Origin: Apostichopus japonicus
Taxonomy: Eukaryota; Echinodermata; Holothuroidea; Aspidochirotida; Stichopodidae
Reading direction: 5' to 3'
Length of the DNA stretch: 64,000 nucleotides
Assembly (NCBI RefSeq): GCF_037975245.1
Contig: NC_092574.1
Location: 18,014,713-18,078,712, forward strand
Shown: one piece after another, positions 12,437 through 39,077 of the stretch
Position numbering within the stretch: the stretch's first letter is position 1
Layout: the number at the start of each line of letters is the position of its first letter
Position numbers and translations under genes: made by a program
The notes under the pieces: generated by a model
Databases searched by the model: none
What the model saw: only the letters and a program-made list of their open reading frames with translations
Told to the model about the DNA's origin: nothing

Positions 12437-13696
12437 CAGGGCCGTCTTAAGTGATCACCGGGCCCTGGGCCCGGCAATGGAACGGGGCCCATCAATCAAG
12501 TGAGTTCGAAAAAAGTTGCGTGAAAAATTGACATCCTTGACAATCGCTCAAGCATAGACATGCCTGCATTTACCACCCCTCCCTATGTCGCGCATAAAGC
12601 ATAAAACTTTAGCTGAATAACATATGTGATATATCTAAAAAATGAAATACATTATAGAAGAGAAATCTTCCAGTTGCCCTCCATCCCTTCCCTAACAATA
12701 CTGGACTTACCATTTGTAACACCCTTGTGTTGAGTCTTTCAACTGAGAGGGAGGTGTAGGCGGTTTTACACTATCTAACGCAACGTAGTCGCCAAGAACA
12801 TGAAGTATTTTTAAGGGAGGGCCCGAGGAACATGAACTTATAGCATGCTCCTCATGGTGAAACATAATTGCACCTATTACTGTAGGTGAATTGAGTGTAC
12901 TGTTCATAGTAGGAGAGACTAGCGTAGGTTCTTATGACCAACTAGACCGGTTTCTGCTTTCAAACTTCATAGGAGGAGCTTCATCAGTAGTGGCCTTTGA
13001 ATATTTTATATTCGGCCTGGGCGTCTCATTCTCAAAATGCACCTATTTTCTGTGCACAAGTTTTTATGGACTCATGGTGCAGCTATAAGAGCATCTAAAA
13101 GAGCTTCGTGTGAACCTTGAGAGTCAGCTGATTCTTCGTTAGTACGAAACCTTGAGTTAACAAGTAAATCTTCGAGATTTTGGGCCCTATTGTAGGCTAG
13201 AATCGGTTCTTTTGGAAACAGTTTGGATAATTGTTGCGTGTTGCGAGATTTAAGTGCCAATGTTTCTAAAGTGTTTTTTTTTCAAATGCGTGGTTTTGAT
13301 ATGGGGTGTAAAGGTGAGCTTGAACACAAGTGGTGATTACTTTTGTTTAGGTTTGGTAGTGAGGTATTGCCCACGGTTTTCAAATTGTATGCCTTTCGTG
13401 GCTGAGGCAATTTCCTCTTTCTTATAGTTACGGAGTAACAGTTTCTCTGTGTAAGCCTTCGGGGCATTGTATATTCCAGGGTTGCCAACTCAGATTTGAA
13501 TATTTAATGTCAAAATCTCAAGTGTTTCACCAACTCTCGTCACAAGTTGTCAAGTATCGAATTCAATCAGGCATAATGGCCTATTCAATAAGTTTTCCTC
13601 CAAGATTAAGACACGGGGTTACTGTGATTGCGGGGCCCATGACATCGCGGGGCCCTGGGCCAGGGCCCAGTGGGCCCATGCGTTAAGACGGCCCTG
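12437..13696. mobile_element. hAT-type DNA transposon, non-autonomous, 1260 bp with 8-bp target duplication
   Basis: The left end reads CAGGGCCGTCTTAA and the right end is its exact inverted complement: 14-bp perfect terminal inverted repeats. GGGCCC-rich subterminal palindromes follow on both sides. The flanks are the 8-bp direct duplication CGTGTACG at 12,429-12,436 and 13,697-13,704. An 8-bp duplication with CAGGG termini is the signature of the hAT superfamily. No transposase frame is visible. A minus-strand fragment (13,260-13,072) with PILAYNRAQNLEDLLVNSRF resembles a segment seen near the end of some retroelement polyproteins, perhaps a captured piece. The element sits between the two blocks of the GACTTGAGACTTG minisatellite. 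Confidence 0.88.
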
Positions 13697-13704
13697 CGTG
13701 TACG

Positions 13705-14150
13705 CTCGAATTACGAGCGCCCAACGACGACTACAGGCGTTACCATAACTACCATTGGCTTGGTTGAATATTCCATCCAGGGCTGCTGTTTGGCTGAAAG
13801 TTGGCCTTTTTCAATAAAACAGTGGCTAGCAAATTTTGAGGTAATTTGTTCCGTGGCGTGTGCCCCGGTTTTGCTATTCGGCTGTTTAATTTATACCACA
13901 TAATTCCTGGAACACTGTTACATTATTAGTAGCCTGCATCATTGTATTCAAACTTCAAAGACTTGAGACTTGACTTGGGACTTGCTCATAGGGACTTGAG
14001 ACTTGACTCGAGACTCGACCTCCAAAGACTTGAGACTTGACTTGAGACTCGCTCAAAATTTTCAAGGTGACTTGAGACTTGACTTGAGACTTGCTGGTAA
14101 AGACTTGAGACTTGACTTGAGACTTGCAGCTAGGGACTTGTTGACAACTC
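13705..14150. repeat. Second block of the GACTTGAGACTTG minisatellite
   Basis: From about 13,955 to 14,145 the sequence repeats ACTTGAGACTTGACTTGAGA with the spacing and variants of the block at 12,170-12,360. The two blocks lie on either side of the hAT-type element. On the near side of each, 70-250 bp of non-repeat sequence remains, so the transposon landed in an interruption inside the array or between two arrays. Confidence 0.7.
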
Positions 14151-16477
14151 TGCTATATTCAGAGAACTGCTAGCTAATTGAACCTCTGTGTATCACTTGA
14201 TATATAAGGAATGAATTGAAATCAATTGTAAAGATCGTTTTGCCCAGAAATGTTTTCGTATCAGCTTTGATCACATGAAATGCAGGAAATGTTTCCAGGA
14301 TTTCACTTTTACTCTAGTATTCGACATGAAACAGGACTGTAGGGATTAAGTTCAATAATGAAATCTATTTTTGTGGGACTTTTTTGTGCATACATTTGCA
14401 CTGAAGATGACATAAATTTTAACTCCTGTAAATTTTGTTTTGATCCTTTTCTGAAGTCTTTCTGTCCACTACGTTGCAGCAGTAGTACATATTTATGAAC
14501 TGTTACATAAGTTCAAAATTATTTTCAGCATCAGATAATTAGTCAATTAATTGCCCAAAACCAACCCCCCCCCCCTTTCTTTCTTGTCCCATTTATCCTG
14601 TCAATTTCAGTATCTGTTGAGGGAATCGTCAAGTTTTATTGGTGCGAGCTCAACTATCATAAAATTTCACTACACTAGATGTGCCAAGCACTTGATGGTG
14701 AAGAATATGGAGGTTTGGTGTCAGATAAATAGGACATGATACAATGCATTTCTGCTCTCTTAACAAACAGCTTATGATGACAGCTTCCATTTTAAAACAG
14801 GACAAGTCAAAAAAGTAATAAACAAAAGAACTACATTGAGACAAATATTTATTGACAAAAAATCGAGAAAAAAAAACATCAAAGACTACTTAAGTCACAA
14901 GAAAAGATTTATATACATTAAAAATACCAGATCATTGTATTTTTTGCTGTTTCATATGCAGTTGCCATATTTCTCAAGTGTTTGAAAATTTACAGGAAGC
15001 CAACACTATCCTTTCGAGGACTAGCTATTGAAGAAAACAGTTTATCATGAGAAACCAGTTTGTCCTTGTAAAAAAAAGAAGATATTTTATGGGTAATTCA
15101 AACATAACCAGACAGTTTTTGGGAACCTAATTCCCTGATTGCAAAAATGTATTTCCAAGTTGAGCAAAGTTCTTTCATAAGCTGTTGTGCTTGTCCCACC
15201 CAGCTCCACTTTCTTTAATTTCTGAAGAATGAATGAGACAATTCCAGCCATCGCATTTCACTATTAAATGTTGCTATTGCTACTATGTATCAACTACACA
15301 TATTGCATGCAAATATGTACACTCTCTTACTAGAAAGCAGAAAGATTGATTCTCCCAAACATAAAGGCCATTATTATTGGCCCTGTTACAAGTTTTACAC
15401 ACAACTTGAAGAATGTTAAAATTGCAGACCTTTTCTGATAAAATTTGTTCACATTCATACACTAGGGTTGGGGCGTGAGATGCTTCATATTGATACATCG
15501 TAAAATTTGATCTCCACCACGAAGGATGTCAGAAAATATCTTACAAGCCACATCCATTCTAAACTCGTGGAAATTCTAGTCACAGTGAGGAGTAGTTCCC
15601 ACTGCACGCATGATGTACCGTAGGTCAAATACCACTGTCGGTAAGACGTGTACTTGACATATTTCTGCCGATCCATTGCTCGACCAACTTTGATCAGAAA
15701 TGGAAGGGAACAACAATTCAGTTGAAAACGTGACAGCCAAAACCAATCTTGATAATAACCGATTTCATTATGTTATCAGTTAAATCTGTGACTAGTGGCA
15801 TGATTAAGTATAAAATTACTTATGATTTTTATTGTAAAATATCGTTGTTTTTTGTGTTAGAGACTGTCAGGTACAATATCACCATGAAATTTTAGGTAAA
15901 TCTGGCAAACGATATCTTACCCGATACCCTGATAATCATAGTGGATCAAAAACAATGCCTTCATGTCTCTCTACTTCAAATAAATATAATCCTACATGCA
16001 GAAAATTACCAGCAAAATTACACAAAACACCTGACAAAGCTTTGATTGACAGGAAAAAAACACTGATGTGTATGTACTGTCTGGAGCAGGGTTCCCAAGA
16101 TACCAGAGGGTGGTCTACCTGTTGTGAAAAGTATCACACAAAACAGGATATGGCAAATTATAAATATATATCACTATAGGGGTCATCAGTATTGTTGTGC
16201 CCAAATATCCTCACTATCCAAAGGCTACCTATGGATACCTTAGGATAACTTATATCATAGATATTTTACTGTATAACAGTCAGTACTCCGAGACAATAGT
16301 ACAACAAACAGACGTGACTTGAGATGGATTGTCTTCCAAGTTAGATTTCTAAACGAGTCACTCCGATGTACCGTTCAGACGTCTTAATTACTAATCAGGG
16401 TGTTGCTGTTCACTTTTTTCAGCCAAAAAAAAAAAAAAAATCAGTTTCTTGGTCCTTTCTACTGGCATTTCCTCTCT
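14151..16477. other. Intergenic sequence before the ISWI 3' end; nothing recognised
   Basis: Both strands were read. There are short open frames but none has codon structure, splice context or similarity I recognise. A run of C (14,566-14,575) and a run of A (16,425-16,440, just past the ISWI stop) are the only notable sequences. The ISWI 3' UTR on the minus strand should begin at the right end. Confidence 0.5.
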
Positions 16478-32720
<16,243 letters not shown>

Positions 32721-33116
32721 CTTCCAAATTATACCGATAAAAACTCGGTAATAGTGACTTCGTGATTCACGTTGGTACACAGTCGCGCCAAAGTACAAAA
32801 GATTACTCTGGAACATTGGATTTGTTTGACAGACTGCAAGTTGCACATGCGCAGTTCATTAACTTGTGCGCCTTATACAAAGGGCGAACAACCAGGAATG
32901 GATGGGAGTCGAAACTGGTCAACCAGAACCTGAAATTTGGTTTTAACTGAAGTTTATTAAGTTACAAAAAAATGTTGGTTCAACTCAGAAACATTACACT
33001 GTTTGTGCACGAGTGAAGGAATTTGATTAAATGTCTTAGTTATAGATTAGATAACCAATTAAAAGTTATTGTCTATATTCAACAGTGCATGGCGGAGCTA
33101 TACCCATACAAAAAAG
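32721..33116. promoter_or_regulatory. ISWI upstream region (5' UTR and probable promoter)
   Basis: This span is immediately upstream of the ISWI start on the minus strand. The proximal part is GC-richer than its surroundings, including TACACAGTCGCGCCAAAG near 32,775. An open frame runs upstream of the ATG, but MAEPEEQQ is the start expected for ISWI. No defined core promoter motif was found. Confidence 0.4.
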
Positions 33117-33160
33117 TCCTGCATAAAATCCTGCAGGATCCTGCGGGATTTTATGCAGGA
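33117..33160. repeat. 44-bp near-perfect palindrome
   Basis: Arms TCCTGCATAAAATCC (33,117-33,131) and GGATTTTATGCAGGA (33,146-33,160) are exact inverted complements. The centre GCAGGATCCTGC (33,133-33,144) is itself a perfect palindrome, and the one remaining position pairs T with G. The whole segment can form a cruciform or a 22-bp hairpin. It is followed within 25 bp by a run of G-rich AGGGGG units. Confidence 0.95.
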
Positions 33161-33785
33161 TCAGGGGTTTTGGTCAAGAGGGGGAGGGGGAGGGGGGAGG
33201 GGGGCGAGAATGCTCCGTACTATCTAAGCGGAGAGCCACCAATGTTTGGCACGGAGCGTACAGAATATTTTTTCAGTAAAGAAACTCCCTAGATCGCCGC
33301 AAATGACCCTTTCCAGGCCTTGCAATTTGCAGATAAACGTCATCGCCAAATTACACCAACAAAATGTGACAAATGTCAATAGGTAGATGAGAGCGCATTA
33401 AAAAATTCAATAATCGCGAATAAGTAAAAAGTGGTAAAGAGCTGAAAAGGGCTCCAGCAGTCCATTTGAGCCCGTCAGGGGGGGGGGGGGCATCCGCCCC
33501 CTGACTGTATGGACGCACTGCCACTGATACCCAACACACCATAACAATTCCCGAAATGTTTTCGAAAAATTAGAAAATATGTCATTAATCAATATTATTA
33601 GTCAATATTTCATCACTCGCGTTTTAAGACACAAAGATGAGTGTCATATGGATAAGTTCCTGTGATATAGGCGAAATTGTACCAAGTATGTTCAATGTAT
33701 AAAGTAAACACTTCACCTATAACGAAAAATAATAGAATAGTGGTGGGTTGGGGAAGTGGATCAGGATTGAGACATTTTTGTCAGG
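33161..33785. other. G-rich tract and unassigned sequence upstream of the minisatellite
   Basis: From 33,178 to 33,206 the plus strand has repeated G4-G6 runs separated by A or C, a G-quadruplex-capable pattern. From 33,470 to 33,535 a G13 run is followed by CATCCGCCCCCTGACTG and sequence reminiscent of hAT-type termini, but no partner end was found. Nothing coding was seen. Confidence 0.45.
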
Positions 33786-33789
33786 GTTT

Positions 33790-34258
33790 ATGATAGTAAC
33801 ACCTGTTTAGGGTAGTAGCATTGCCTGTTTATGGTAGTAGCACCACCTGCTTAGGGTAGTAGCACCTCCTGTTTAGGGTAGTAGCACCTGTTTAGAGTAG
33901 TAGCACCTCCTGCTTAGTGTAGTAGCACCTCCTGTTTAGGGTAGAAGCAACATCTGTTTTGGGTAGCAATGCCACCAGTGGTCATTTTGGCATTCCATAA
34001 TACGCACCTTCCGTTTAGGGTAGTAGCGCCACTAATTTACAGAAGCATAGCCGATTTAGAGTAGTAGCATAGTAGCATCGCCTATTTAGAGTAGTAGCGG
34101 CAGCTTTTACAGCAGCAGCATCGTCTCTTAGGAGTAGTAGCACCTTCTGTTTAGAGTATAGTAGCACCTCCTGCTTAGGGTAGTACTAGTAGCACCTCGA
34201 GTTTAGGGTTGTAGCACCTCCTATTTAGGGTAGCAGCGCCACCTGCGTTTCATGCAGA
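33790..34258. repeat. 22-bp minisatellite (GTTTAGGGTAGTAGCACCTCCT)
   Basis: About twenty degenerate units built on GTTTAGGGTAGTAGCACC run head to tail, with a variant segment containing GGCATTCCATAATACGCACC. The same array, including that variant segment, recurs at 41,870-42,680, so the two are related by duplication. Confidence 0.88.
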
Positions 34259-35150
34259 ATCATCGCCGCCAGCGATATTTTTTTCGTAAGACAGCGAAGG
34301 GAAAGTCATGAATTATTCATGATCTTACAGAAATTTCCACCCAGTTGGATCAATTCGGTAACGGTAGTTAACACGACAAACGCAATTTCCTGTTGAGCAG
34401 ATATGAATTATTCATTTTTCACTTGTAATAGCGAACAGCGCTGTTGTACAACTTTGCGCAAGCTCGTGATCGCGTACACTGAATCATTGGAAGAAAGTTT
34501 TGTCCCATCACCTACGTGCGTTGTACATGATGTTATGTTGAACGTATAAAAGCTTAGGAAAAAACATGACCGTAACCTCGTGTTTCTGTTCAAATGAAGA
34601 TACCTACGAGAATGTCAGTGCCTTGTCTGACTTGGAGGTAGGCATGAGTGTACTTTTTTACCTTACTAACTAAAGTGTGGCTCTTGATCAATTTAATTGT
34701 TTACTCTTCGTCTTTCCATTTCCTAGTCCGATTAGCTACGACCCTACGATTAGCTACGACCAATCGTCACAATTACAAGTTAGTGGGCTTTTAATGCCTC
34801 TTTACACCCCTCCCCTATCAATCACTCACACCAAAACCATTGGGAATTTGCTTTTCGCTTTTCTTTGTGTACTTTCCAGACCCAGACATTGTTCACTGTG
34901 ACTGGTCGTAGGGAATTATGAGCCTCAAAAATCTGCTCGTCCACTGGATACTCGCTTCACCATATAAACCACAAACTCTTTTTTTTTTGCTAATTACACA
35001 TGCACAGTACTTACCAATCATATTGTCACACCATACGAAATACGAACTTTATTACACATCATGTACAAGTGGTAGCCCACATAACGTTTAATTGTTCGCT
35101 ATTGCTTTACGCGGCTGAGAAACAAGTAATCTGAATATTTATAAAAATGT
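34259..35150. other. Unassigned sequence between repeat blocks
   Basis: It contains a direct repeat of CGATTAGCTACGACC near 34,727-34,762 and otherwise no frame or element I recognise on either strand. The right end leads into the arm of the inverted-repeat structure. Confidence 0.5.
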
Positions 35151-35346
35151 ACGAATATCATCACACATATTCACAAATTATCCCCGAAATCAGCGTCTAA
35201 TTCGTCCCTTATGGGCACAATCTACACGTGATAATGCTCATTGGAGCCTGCTAGGGCTTGAAGGAACAAAAACTGCGACCAGACGAGGGCATATACCCCT
35301 ATCACGTAGCCTCGAGACATCATCTACACGTGAAAAACCCCCAAAT

Positions 35347-35600
35347 GTGTGTACCTTGGCAACCCGTGAACTGCTTGCCCCTTGTATGTTCCAGTACACT
35401 GTTGTGTACCTTAGCAATCCGTGAACTGCTTGCCCCCTGTGTGCTACAGTACACCGGTGTACCTTAGCAACCCGTAAACTGCTTTCCCCTGTGTGCTTAA
35501 GTTGACTGTTCACGGGTTCCTAAGGTACACAACAGTGTAGTGAAGCATACAGGGGGCAAGCAGTTCACGGGTTGCTAAGGTACACAACAGTATACTGAAA
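35347..35600. repeat. 55-bp minisatellite, with orientation switch
   Basis: The unit contains AAGCAGTTCACGGGTTGCTA and GGTACACAACAGTGTACTG. Copies at 35,347-35,505 lie in the reverse orientation and those at 35,505-35,600 in the forward orientation, so the array flips inside a short space. It continues beyond the LINE insert at 36,895-37,045 and again at 37,570-38,015. Confidence 0.85.
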
Positions 35601-36890
35601 ATTTTCTTAGATTTTTCAAGCGCATTTAATACGGTATTGCCTAATCGCCTAATTCAAGATCTTTGTAGCTTTATTGAAGGACCATGGCTTGTTCAATGGC
35701 TTGCAAACTTTGTACAAGGCTGGTCTAGGCAAATGAAATTACAGAAGGGATTTTCTCCTAAATCGGATATTAAAATTGGCGTTCCTCAAGGGGGTCCTCT
35801 ATCGGCTCTACTTTTCACCATTTACACGGATGAGATACGCTCAGGTTCCAACTGCAATGTTATCAAGTATGCAGATGATACTGCTGTTTCCTGCAGAATC
35901 AGTAAAAGCACACACAGTAAAGATCAAGATGATTATCAGTACTTTCTTTCTAGAATTGTTAGCTTGTGTGAGCAGAAAAATCTCATTTTGAATCCAAATG
36001 AATCAAAAGAAATCTTGTTTGAAAATATAAATGTTAAGCACAAAGGTTTAATGAATGTTAAAGGACAGAGAACTATAATTCAGGGCTCGTGCGTTGAACG
36101 TACCTCTTGCACTATTTATCTAGGAGTGTGCATTGATGATAAGTTAACTTTTTAAAAATCATATCTCGAAAATGTTAGCTAAAGTGTATTATATTGTTTT
36201 GACATTAGCATTCACTGTCCCATACTTTTCCAGTGATACAATAGAAAGGGTGATCGCGGCGTCTGTCTTGCCGATCCTAGTATATGCGGTTCCAGTATGG
36301 TATCATTTTGTACACGTTAAAGATAAAAGAAGAATAAGAAGTTCTTAAATTTTGTTCAAAAATTTTCAGGCTTAATTATGAGAATCTTGTACAAAGAGTC
36401 AATGAATCTGCTAGGAATGAATTTATACGACTTGTCAAAAATATTCAAACTTCTAACGAACATCCTCTACATTCCAAGCTCAACTCCCTGTGCAATAAAA
36501 CAAATTATAATTTGAGAAATCCAAATATCACGCCATCTTTAGAATTATACTCTTTAAGAACTCGTTTATTTTTGTACAAAACGGCTCCTTAGGTCCTTTA
36601 TTGTAGCTTTTTGATAATGTTTTAGAATTTTTACCATTTAAGAACTCGTTTAATTGACAGAACAGCCCCTTTTTGTAAACTGGTGAGGCAGCTTCTTGGA
36701 TCCTTTGTTGTTGCTTCTTGATAATTTTGATAACTTGTTTAACGCTTTTTATGTTTTCACTATTAACTTAGTCTCATAAACTTTTCTATGTCTTAACATG
36801 TATTTTCATGTTCTGTAAATTGTTATATTTTTATCCTATTTATAAATTTCTCTGTAAATTTATACTGGAATAAAGAAATGAAATGAAAAA
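35601..36890 (+). pseudogene. 5'-truncated non-LTR retrotransposon: reverse transcriptase fragment and 3' tail
   Basis: The reading frame begins FLDFSSAFNTVLPNRLI, which carries the first catalytic aspartate of LINE reverse transcriptase, and continues with GVPQGGPLSALLFTIY and KYADD, the catalytic box, up to a stop near 36,155. Further downstream the frame is broken, although LINE-like pieces remain visible. The 3' end has AATAAAGAAATGAAATGAAA, a repeat tail typical of CR1/L2/Rex-like elements. Endonuclease and the N-terminal part of the transcriptase are absent, so it is a dead, 5'-truncated copy. It interrupts a 55-bp minisatellite unit. Confidence 0.85.
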
Positions 36891-36894
36891 ATGA

Positions 36895-38015
36895 AAATAC
36901 AGGGGCAAGCAGTTCACGGGTTGCTAAGAAACACAACAGTGTACTGAAAAATACAGGGGGCGCAAGCAGTTCACGGGTTGCTAAGGTACACAACAGTGTA
37001 CTGAAACATACAGGGGGCAAGCAGTTCACGGGTTGCTAAGTTACACACATTATGGAGTTTTTTACGTGTAGATGTCTCGAGGCTACGTGTTAGGGGTATA
37101 TGCCCTCGTCTGGTCGCAGTTTGTTCCTTCAAGCCCTAGCAGGCTCAAATGAGCATTATCACGTGTAGATTGCGTCCATAAGGGACGAATTAGACGCTGA
37201 TATCGGGAATAATTTGTGAATATGTATGATGACTTGTAAATAAATACACTAGGGAAACCATTTCCACGGTCAATAAATAGCTACTACTGATCTGCTATAG
37301 GCAATTGCAGTGATTACGTCATCCATTCCTCGTGTCGAAGCTATACAGTCGTCATAGTGGAGTTTATAACGTGTAGATGAAGTATCGAGGCTACGTGTTA
37401 GGGGTAAAGGCCCTCGTCTGGTCGTATTTTTGTTCCTTCAAGCAGGCTCGAGTGTGCATTATTGCGTGTAGATTGCGTCCATAAGGGACGAATAAGACGC
37501 TGATTTCGGGGATAATTTGTAAATATGTATAATGAATTGTAAATATATATACACTAGAAACCGTTTCCTCGGTTGCTAAGGTACACAACAGTGTACTGAA
37601 GCATGCTTTGGGCAAGCAGTTCATTGGTTGCTAAGATACGCAACAGTGTACTGAAGCACACAAGGGGCAAGCAGTTTACGAGTTGCTAAGGTACACAACA
37701 GTGTACTGAAACATACTGGGGGCAAGCAGTTCACGGGGTACTAAGATATATTTACTGAAGCATACAGGGGGCAAGCAGTTCACGGGTTGCTAAGGTACAC
37801 AACAGTGTACTGAAGCATACAGGGGGCAAGCAGTTCACGGGTTGCTAAGGTACACAACAGTGTACTGAAACATACAGGGGGAAAGCAGTTCACGGGTTGC
37901 TAAGGTACACAACAGTGTACTGAAGCATACAGGGGGAAGCAGTTGGCAGGGTGCTAAGGTACACAACATCAGTGTACTGAAACATACAGGGGGCAAGCAG
38001 TTCGCAGGGTGCTAA
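36895..38015. repeat. 55-bp minisatellite, right-hand blocks
   Basis: Blocks at 36,895-37,045 and 37,570-38,015 consist of the same 55-bp unit (CAGTTCACGGGTTGCTAAGG, ACACAACAGTGTACTGAA, CATACAGGGGGCAAG). The internal ACAACAGTGTACTG contains an imperfect palindrome. Between the two blocks lie the right arm of the inverted repeat and its extra copy. Confidence 0.88.
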
Positions 38016-38244
38016 CTCATTAAAAAAAACGATTGCAATTTCGCGATTGGTTCTTTCTAACATTACTGTACGTCATATCACACTTCATTCCACGTTCGTC
38101 GCATATTTTATTGCTACGTGATATCACGTGGCACACAAAACTTACTACTATACACACAGTGAGAAACAAGTAAAATACAACTATATGCGAGGGTACACGT
38201 TTTACACGTTTTTGACATTTATGCAAATTGGGCAGATTCCATAG

Positions 38245-38620
38245 ACACAGATTCTACGCTTGATCTTTAACAGAATGCCGAAAAGCGATTTTACGAAAAG
38301 TTACACAGGTAAGAACCTGGGCACCAAACAACTAACCGACTGGTCCGCTCTCAATCACAGTTCCCCTGCATCAAGACTGACATTATTGTAAGAAAGCCAC
38401 CCAGAAAAAAAACAGGTCAAGGAAGCCAAAGAACGAACCGATTCATCCGCTCTTACTCCCAGTCATCTTACATCAAGACTGACTGTGTGATAATTTTTAA
38501 GAAAAGTCACCCAGGAAAAAACCTGTTCACGAAAACCAAACAACCGAACGACTGATCCGCTCTCAACCCCAGTCCCCTTGCATCGAGCCTATGTGATCAT
38601 CGTCAGGTGGTTATGATGGT
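38245..38620 (-). repeat. Array of a ~100-nt unit ending in a degenerate U2 snRNA 5' end
   Basis: On the minus strand, three head-to-tail copies of a ~100-nt body (from about 38,600 down to 38,291) share GAGAGCGGATCAGTCG, a hairpin-like CAGG...CCTGGG segment and a T-rich end. They are followed at once by 38,289-38,245, which reads ATCGCTTTTCGGC, AAGATCAAGCGTAG and AATCTGTG. This is recognisably U2 snRNA nucleotides 1-45 with several changes. The body also occurs in the better-preserved unit at 41,075-41,262. Confidence 0.75.
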
Positions 38621-38639
38621 TCCCTTAGAATGGTATCAT

Positions 38640-39069
38640 AATGTTACTTCGATCCAGCTTTAAACTTACATTAATTTGTGCCACAAAAAGGCTTACTTAG
38701 TAAAACCTTCATCATGATGGTTATTTCGACTATATGCGAAGGTTTATTCACAACATTTAAGATAAATGTTAAAATTCTAACATTAGTTACATTCAAACCA
38801 ACATATTATCCGGTATGAGATATGTTTAGCTCATTAAAAAACGATTGCTGTTTTGCGATTGGTTCTTTTCTAAGTTTATAATAAACCGCTTAGAGTATAC
38901 ATTTGCTTAAAACAGTGGCTGCTCAAAGAACCCTGTTGACAGGCTCTCATATTCATTATGATTAAATGGGGTGTACATCGATTTCGAGAACTTCCCGTTT
39001 GTGCAGTATAAATACGACTATATACTCAGAGGTTATTTCCGAGTGTGTGTACTGTATAGTATTATGTGC
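38640..39069. other. Unassigned sequence between the U2-related array and a hAT element
   Basis: Around 38,832-38,870, ATTAAAAAACGATTGC and GCGATTGGTTCTTT repeat sequence at about 38,020-38,055, so spacer sequence around the U2-related units is duplicated too. Nothing coding was seen. Confidence 0.5.
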
Positions 39070-39077
39070 ATGGGTGT

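Larger units (their letters stand above)
35155..37235. repeat. Large inverted-repeat structure enclosing minisatellite and a LINE fragment
   Basis: The left arm (about 35,155-35,345) and right arm (about 37,040-37,235) are inverted copies. Shared landmarks are CATATTCACAAATTAT, CAGCGTCTAATTCGTCCC, AAGGAACAAA, GACGAGGGCATATACCCCTA and the TCTACACGTG segment. Between them lie blocks of a 55-bp minisatellite in both orientations and a LINE piece. A third, diverged copy in the right-arm orientation lies at about 37,345-37,525. This could be a fold-back type element or a rearranged satellite; no transposase or target duplication was identified. Confidence 0.65.

Noticed and set aside
12064-12495. 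143-codon minus-strand frame with SQVKSQV-like repeats
   Set aside because: It translates the GACTTGAGACTTG minisatellite and runs over the hAT terminus; no splice context or family similarity.
13072-13260. Possible protein gene with PILAYNRAQNLEDLLVNSRF
   Set aside because: A short isolated fragment inside a non-autonomous hAT element, more likely a captured retroelement piece than a gene.
33470-33545. Possible transposon end with a G13 run and TCAGGGGGCGGATGCC on the minus strand
   Set aside because: No matching opposite end in the neighbourhood; left as unassigned.
33790-34258. TTTAGGG motifs suggesting interstitial telomere sequence
   Set aside because: TTTAGGG occurs once per 22-bp unit inside an unrelated sequence, not as a contiguous telomeric run, and animal telomeres use TTAGGG.
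36895-38015. Evenly spaced repeats resembling a CRISPR array
   Set aside because: The 55-bp units are head to tail with no unique spacers, in an animal genome.
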